Assembly (NCBI GenBank): GCA_038257155.1
Contig: JBBSJP010000039.1
Coordinates: forward strand, 1-46,899
Origin: JANJTY01 sp038257155
GTDB taxonomy: Bacteria > Pseudomonadota > Gammaproteobacteria > Xanthomonadales > Xanthomonadaceae
DNA: 46,899 bases
Direction: 5' to 3'
Below the pieces are notes generated by a model. The model had not been told where the DNA came from. It made no database searches and saw only the letters and a program-made list of their open reading frames with translations. The stretch's first letter is position 1; every line of letters starts with the position of its first letter. The translations under genes and the position numbers were made by a program. Below are positions 44,226 to 46,899 of the stretch, piece after piece.

Positions 44226-46577
44226 ATGACCTCATCCAGCCCGCGACTTGAACAGGCGATCGCCGCCAGCATTGCCAGTGAAATCCTTGCCCAGCCCGCC
44301 CAGGTTCGGGCCGCGATCGAACTGCTCGATGGCGGTGCCACGGTTCCCTTCATCGCGCGCTATCGCAAGGAGGTCACCGGCGGACTGGATGACACCCAGC
44401 TGCGCAATCTGGAGACGCGCCTGACCTACTTGCGGGAACTGGAAGACCGCCGCGCCGCGATCCTGTCCAGTGTTGCCGAGCAGGGCAAGCTGAGTGACGC
44501 GCTGCGCGGCGAGATCGAAGCTGCCGACAGCAAGGCACGCCTGGAGGACCTGTACCTGCCGTACAAGACCAAGCGCCGCACCCGTGCGCAGATCGCGCGT
44601 GAAGCAGGCCTTGAGCCGCTCGCCGATGCGTTGCTGAGCGATCCCAGTCTCGCGCCGGAAGCCGCCGCGGAAACCTTTGTCGACAGCGAGCGCGGCGTGG
44701 CCGATGCCAAGGCGGCGCTGGAAGGCGCACGCGCCATCCTGATCGAGCGTTGGGGCGAGGATGCCGCCCTGCTGGGCGAGCTGCGCATCTGGCTGGCCGA
44801 ACAAGGCCAGGTCCGCGCCAGGCTGGTCGAAGGCAAGGAAGCCGAGGGCGCGAAGTACAGCGACTACTTCGATCACAGCGAACCGCTGTCGAAGATTCCG
44901 TCGCACCGCATGCTGGCCCTGTTGCGCGCGCGACGCGAGAGCATCATTGACGTCGAGTTGCAGCCCGGCAGTGATGCCGAGGCCGGGCATGCTTACGCTG
45001 AAGCGCGCGTGGCGCGTCAGGCCGGCGTGGAGAATCGCGGGCGGGCTGCCGACAGCTGGCTGCAGTCGGCCTGTCGGCTGACCTGGCGTGCCAAGCTGCA
45101 CATGCACCTTGGCCTCGACCTGATGGGCCAGGCGCGCGAAAAGGCTGAGGCCGAGGCGATCGCGATTTTCGCCGCCAACCTCAAGGACCTGCTGCTGGCA
45201 GCGCCAGCCGGCCCGCGCGTGGTGATGGGACTGGACCCGGGTATCCGTACCGGCGTCAAGCTGGTCATCGTCGATCGCACCGGCAAGCTGGTCGCGACCG
45301 ATACCCTGTATCCGCACGAGCCGCGTCGCCAGTGGCGCGAGTCGCTCGCCGCGCTGCGCATGCACTGCCAGCGGCATGGCGTGGAACTGGTCGCGATCGG
45401 CAACGGTACCGCCTCGCGCGAGACCGACAAGCTGGTCGCCGAACTGATGCAGCAGCAGCCGGAGCTGAAGCTCACCCGCATCGTGGTGAGCGAGGCCGGC
45501 GCCTCGGTCTATTCGGCTTCGGAAATCGCCGCGCGCGAGTTTCCCGATGTCGACGTGAGCCTGCGCGGCGCAGTGTCGATCGCGCGGCGCCTGCAGGACC
45601 CGCTCGCCGAACTGGTGAAGATCGAGCCCAAGGCGATCGGCGTCGGCCAGTACCAGCACGATGTGAATCCGTTCCAGCTGGCGCGCGCACTCGACGCCAC
45701 GGTGGAGGACTGCGTCAATGCCGTCGGTGTCGATCTCAACACCGCCTCCAGTGCACTGCTGGCGCGCGTTTCGGGACTCTCGGGCACGGTCGCGGAGAAC
45801 ATCGTCGCGCATCGCGACCAGCACGGCGCCTTCGCCAATCGCCGCGCCCTGCTCAAGGTGGCGCGTCTCGGCGACAAGACCTTCGAACAATGCGCTGGTT
45901 TCCTGCGCATCCAGGGCGGAGATGAGCCGCTCGATGCGTCGTCCGTGCACCCGGAGGCCTATCCGGTGGTCGAGCGCATCCGCGCCCAATGTGGCCGCGA
46001 GATACGCCAGATAATCGGCGATGCCAGCCTGCTGCGCGCGCTCAAACCCGAGCAACTGACCGACGAGCGCTTCGGTCTGCCGACCGTGCGCGACATCCTC
46101 AAGGAGCTGGAAAAGCCGGGCCGCGATCCACGCCCCGAATTCCGCGCCGCACGTTTCGCCGAAGGCATCGAGGACTTGCGTGACCTCAAGCCCGGCATGA
46201 TCCTGGAAGGCGTGGTCACCAACGTCGCGGCATTCGGCGCCTTCGTCGACATCGGCGTGCACCAGGATGGCCTGGTGCACGTCTCGGCGCTGTCGGAACG
46301 CTTCATCAAGGACCCGCGCGACGCGGTCAAGGCCGGCGACATCGTCAAGGTCAAGGTGATGGAGGTCGACCTGCCGCGCAAGCGCATCGCATTGAGCTGC
46401 CGATTGAACGACGAGCCTGGTGCGGAGCGTGTGCCGCGTGCTGGGACGAATGAACGTCCACGCCCGACACGCGATGCGCCGCGTGGCGCAGCTCGACCGG
46501 ATCAGGCTCGCGGCGGCAGCGCCCCGCCGGCCAACAACGCGCTGGCCGAGGCCCTGGCGCGGGCCAAGCGCGGCTGA
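44226..46577 (+). CDS. tex: Tex-family RNA-binding transcription accessory protein
   Basis: A 783-residue cytoplasmic nucleic-acid-binding protein related to eukaryotic Spt6. Order: N-terminal helical region (LLDGGATVPFIARYRKEVTGGLDD, then LEDLYLPYKTKRRTRAQIAREAGLEPLAD), a YqgF/RNase H-like domain (VVMGLDPGIRTGVKLVIVD), helix-hairpin-helix motifs (SALLARVSGLSGTVAENIVA, RRALLKVARLGDKTFEQCAG), and a C-terminal S1 domain (GMILEGVVTNVAAFGAFVDIG, then HQDGLVHVSALSERFI). A Pro/Arg/Ala-rich tail of about 40 residues ends the protein. The ATG at 44226 gives the family N-terminus; the frame is open upstream without similarity. It is divergent from the peptide-export operon with a 292-bp gap and probably stands alone. 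Confidence 0.96.
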   Translation: MTSSSPRLEQAIAASIASEILAQPAQVRAAIELLDGGATVPFIARYRKEVTGGLDDTQLRNLETRLTYLRELEDRRAAILSSVAEQGKLSDALRGEIEAADSKARLEDLYLPYKTKRRTRAQIAREAGLEPLADALLSDPSLAPEAAAETFVDSERGVADAKAALEGARAILIERWGEDAALLGELRIWLAEQGQVRARLVEGKEAEGAKYSDYFDHSEPLSKIPSHRMLALLRARRESIIDVELQPGSDAEAGHAYAEARVARQAGVENRGRAADSWLQSACRLTWRAKLHMHLGLDLMGQAREKAEAEAIAIFAANLKDLLLAAPAGPRVVMGLDPGIRTGVKLVIVDRTGKLVATDTLYPHEPRRQWRESLAALRMHCQRHGVELVAIGNGTASRETDKLVAELMQQQPELKLTRIVVSEAGASVYSASEIAAREFPDVDVSLRGAVSIARRLQDPLAELVKIEPKAIGVGQYQHDVNPFQLARALDATVEDCVNAVGVDLNTASSALLARVSGLSGTVAENIVAHRDQHGAFANRRALLKVARLGDKTFEQCAGFLRIQGGDEPLDASSVHPEAYPVVERIRAQCGREIRQIIGDASLLRALKPEQLTDERFGLPTVRDILKELEKPGRDPRPEFRAARFAEGIEDLRDLKPGMILEGVVTNVAAFGAFVDIGVHQDGLVHVSALSERFIKDPRDAVKAGDIVKVKVMEVDLPRKRIALSCRLNDEPGAERVPRAGTNERPRPTRDAPRGAARPDQARGGSAPPANNALAEALARAKRG

Positions 46578-46590
46578 CGCGATCGGCTGT

Positions 46591-46699
46591 CGTAGGGTGG
46601 GCCTTGGCCCACCGCGCATCAGCTGCGACTCGCCTCAGTGCGACAAGACGTTCCAAGGCTTTGAGCATTCGGCGATGGTGGGCCAAGGCCCACCCTACG
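46591..46699. repeat. Inverted pair of GTAG REP palindromes, copy 3
   Basis: Left arm 46591-46614 (CGTAG head plus GGTGGGCC-TT-GGCCCACC hairpin), right arm 46677-46699 in inverted orientation, 62-base spacer. It begins 14 bases after the tex stop codon. A degenerate single arm without the GTAG head follows at 46749-46764. Confidence 0.9.
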
Positions 46700-46899
46700 A
46701 AGCGTGGCTCCAATCACCACGCGGTGCACGACAAATTGCATGGCACGCGGGGTGGGCCTTGGCCTGAGGTCTCCCCACTTTTTCATCGCTGTGCCATTGC
46801 TCGACTCCACACTTCATCTGGGTTTTCACGGCCCAAGCGTGTTTGGATACCTGGCGGAAGCACGGTCCGTCGAAGCCATTCCATTCCACGGCGGATCAG
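46700..46899. other. Unidentified sequence at the window end
   Basis: 200 bases after the REP pair with a degenerate REP arm (46749-46764). From about 46770 the base composition is less GC-rich than the rest of the window. Short frames are open on both strands, but none has a recognisable motif or a clear ribosome site. It may be the edge of another gene or of a decayed mobile element. Confidence 0.35.

Noticed and set aside
44232..46619. Long minus-strand open frame (795 codons) opposite tex
   Set aside because: Shadow of the tex reading frame; no motif or ribosome site of its own.
46695..46889. Minus-strand frame of 64 codons at the window end
   Set aside because: Part of it reads through the REP arm; no motif, and the composition does not resemble the neighbouring genes.

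Overview
This is a GC-rich chromosomal window from a gammaproteobacterium. It is most likely a member of the Lysobacterales (Xanthomonadales). The support is a Clp-type CRP homologue beside speD and a trpG-trpD-trpC block, secreted proteins of the 'WWNPxxSGxG' and '...DRILSAGFE' types that are common in that order, several TPR-tailed Ser/Thr kinases, and GTAG-headed REP palindromes like those described in Stenotrophomonas. The genus cannot be fixed from the sequence.

Layout. 1-3345: 5' part of a secreted subtilase (minus strand, C-terminus outside the window). 3716-8230: RLAN/RimK-type ATP-grasp protein, small membrane protein, Blc-type lipocalin, VanZ-like protein and MidA-type methyltransferase. 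8305-13043: speD, clp and a trpG-trpD-ABM-trpC run. 13230-20801: TPR kinase 1, an unknown exported protein, a repeat-rich spacer, hrpB and a secreted 'WWNP' protein. 20908-27949: tatD, then a five-gene ABC efflux operon (ATPase, three different HlyD-type adaptors, MacB-type permease) and a membrane protein. 28000-30538: lptM-dapF-DUF484-xerC, tightly packed. 30605-39801: TPR kinase 2, convergent with two tandem secreted Asp-box (BNR) proteins of about 1045 residues. 40148-43963: a type I peptide-export operon (HlyD adaptor, C39-peptidase ABC transporter, a 57-residue double-glycine-leader peptide, terminator). 44226-46577: tex, followed by a REP pair and unidentified sequence.

How it fits together. 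Most of the window is housekeeping: tryptophan, spermidine and lysine/peptidoglycan biosynthesis, LPS-assembly accessory lipoprotein, chromosome dimer resolution and RNA/DNA-binding factors. The accessory material concerns the cell surface and secretion. The most interesting part is 33.4-44.0 kb. The C39/HlyD exporter has a small, acidic, Cys-free peptide as its likely substrate. The last 20 or so residues of that peptide resemble a segment (VGST-I/V-VLFG and flanking residues) in the C-terminal domain of the two neighbouring secreted Asp-box proteins. This link is seen in the sequence, but its meaning is unknown.

A second theme is repeats. Three inverted pairs of GTAG REP palindromes lie just after genes: two in convergent gene gaps and one after tex. 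In the two convergent gaps the GTAG head supplies the TAG stop codon of the minus-strand gene. The hrpB 3' end is also duplicated 196 bp downstream, with only synonymous changes over its last 20 codons. No tRNA, rRNA, CRISPR, prophage or intact insertion sequence was seen.
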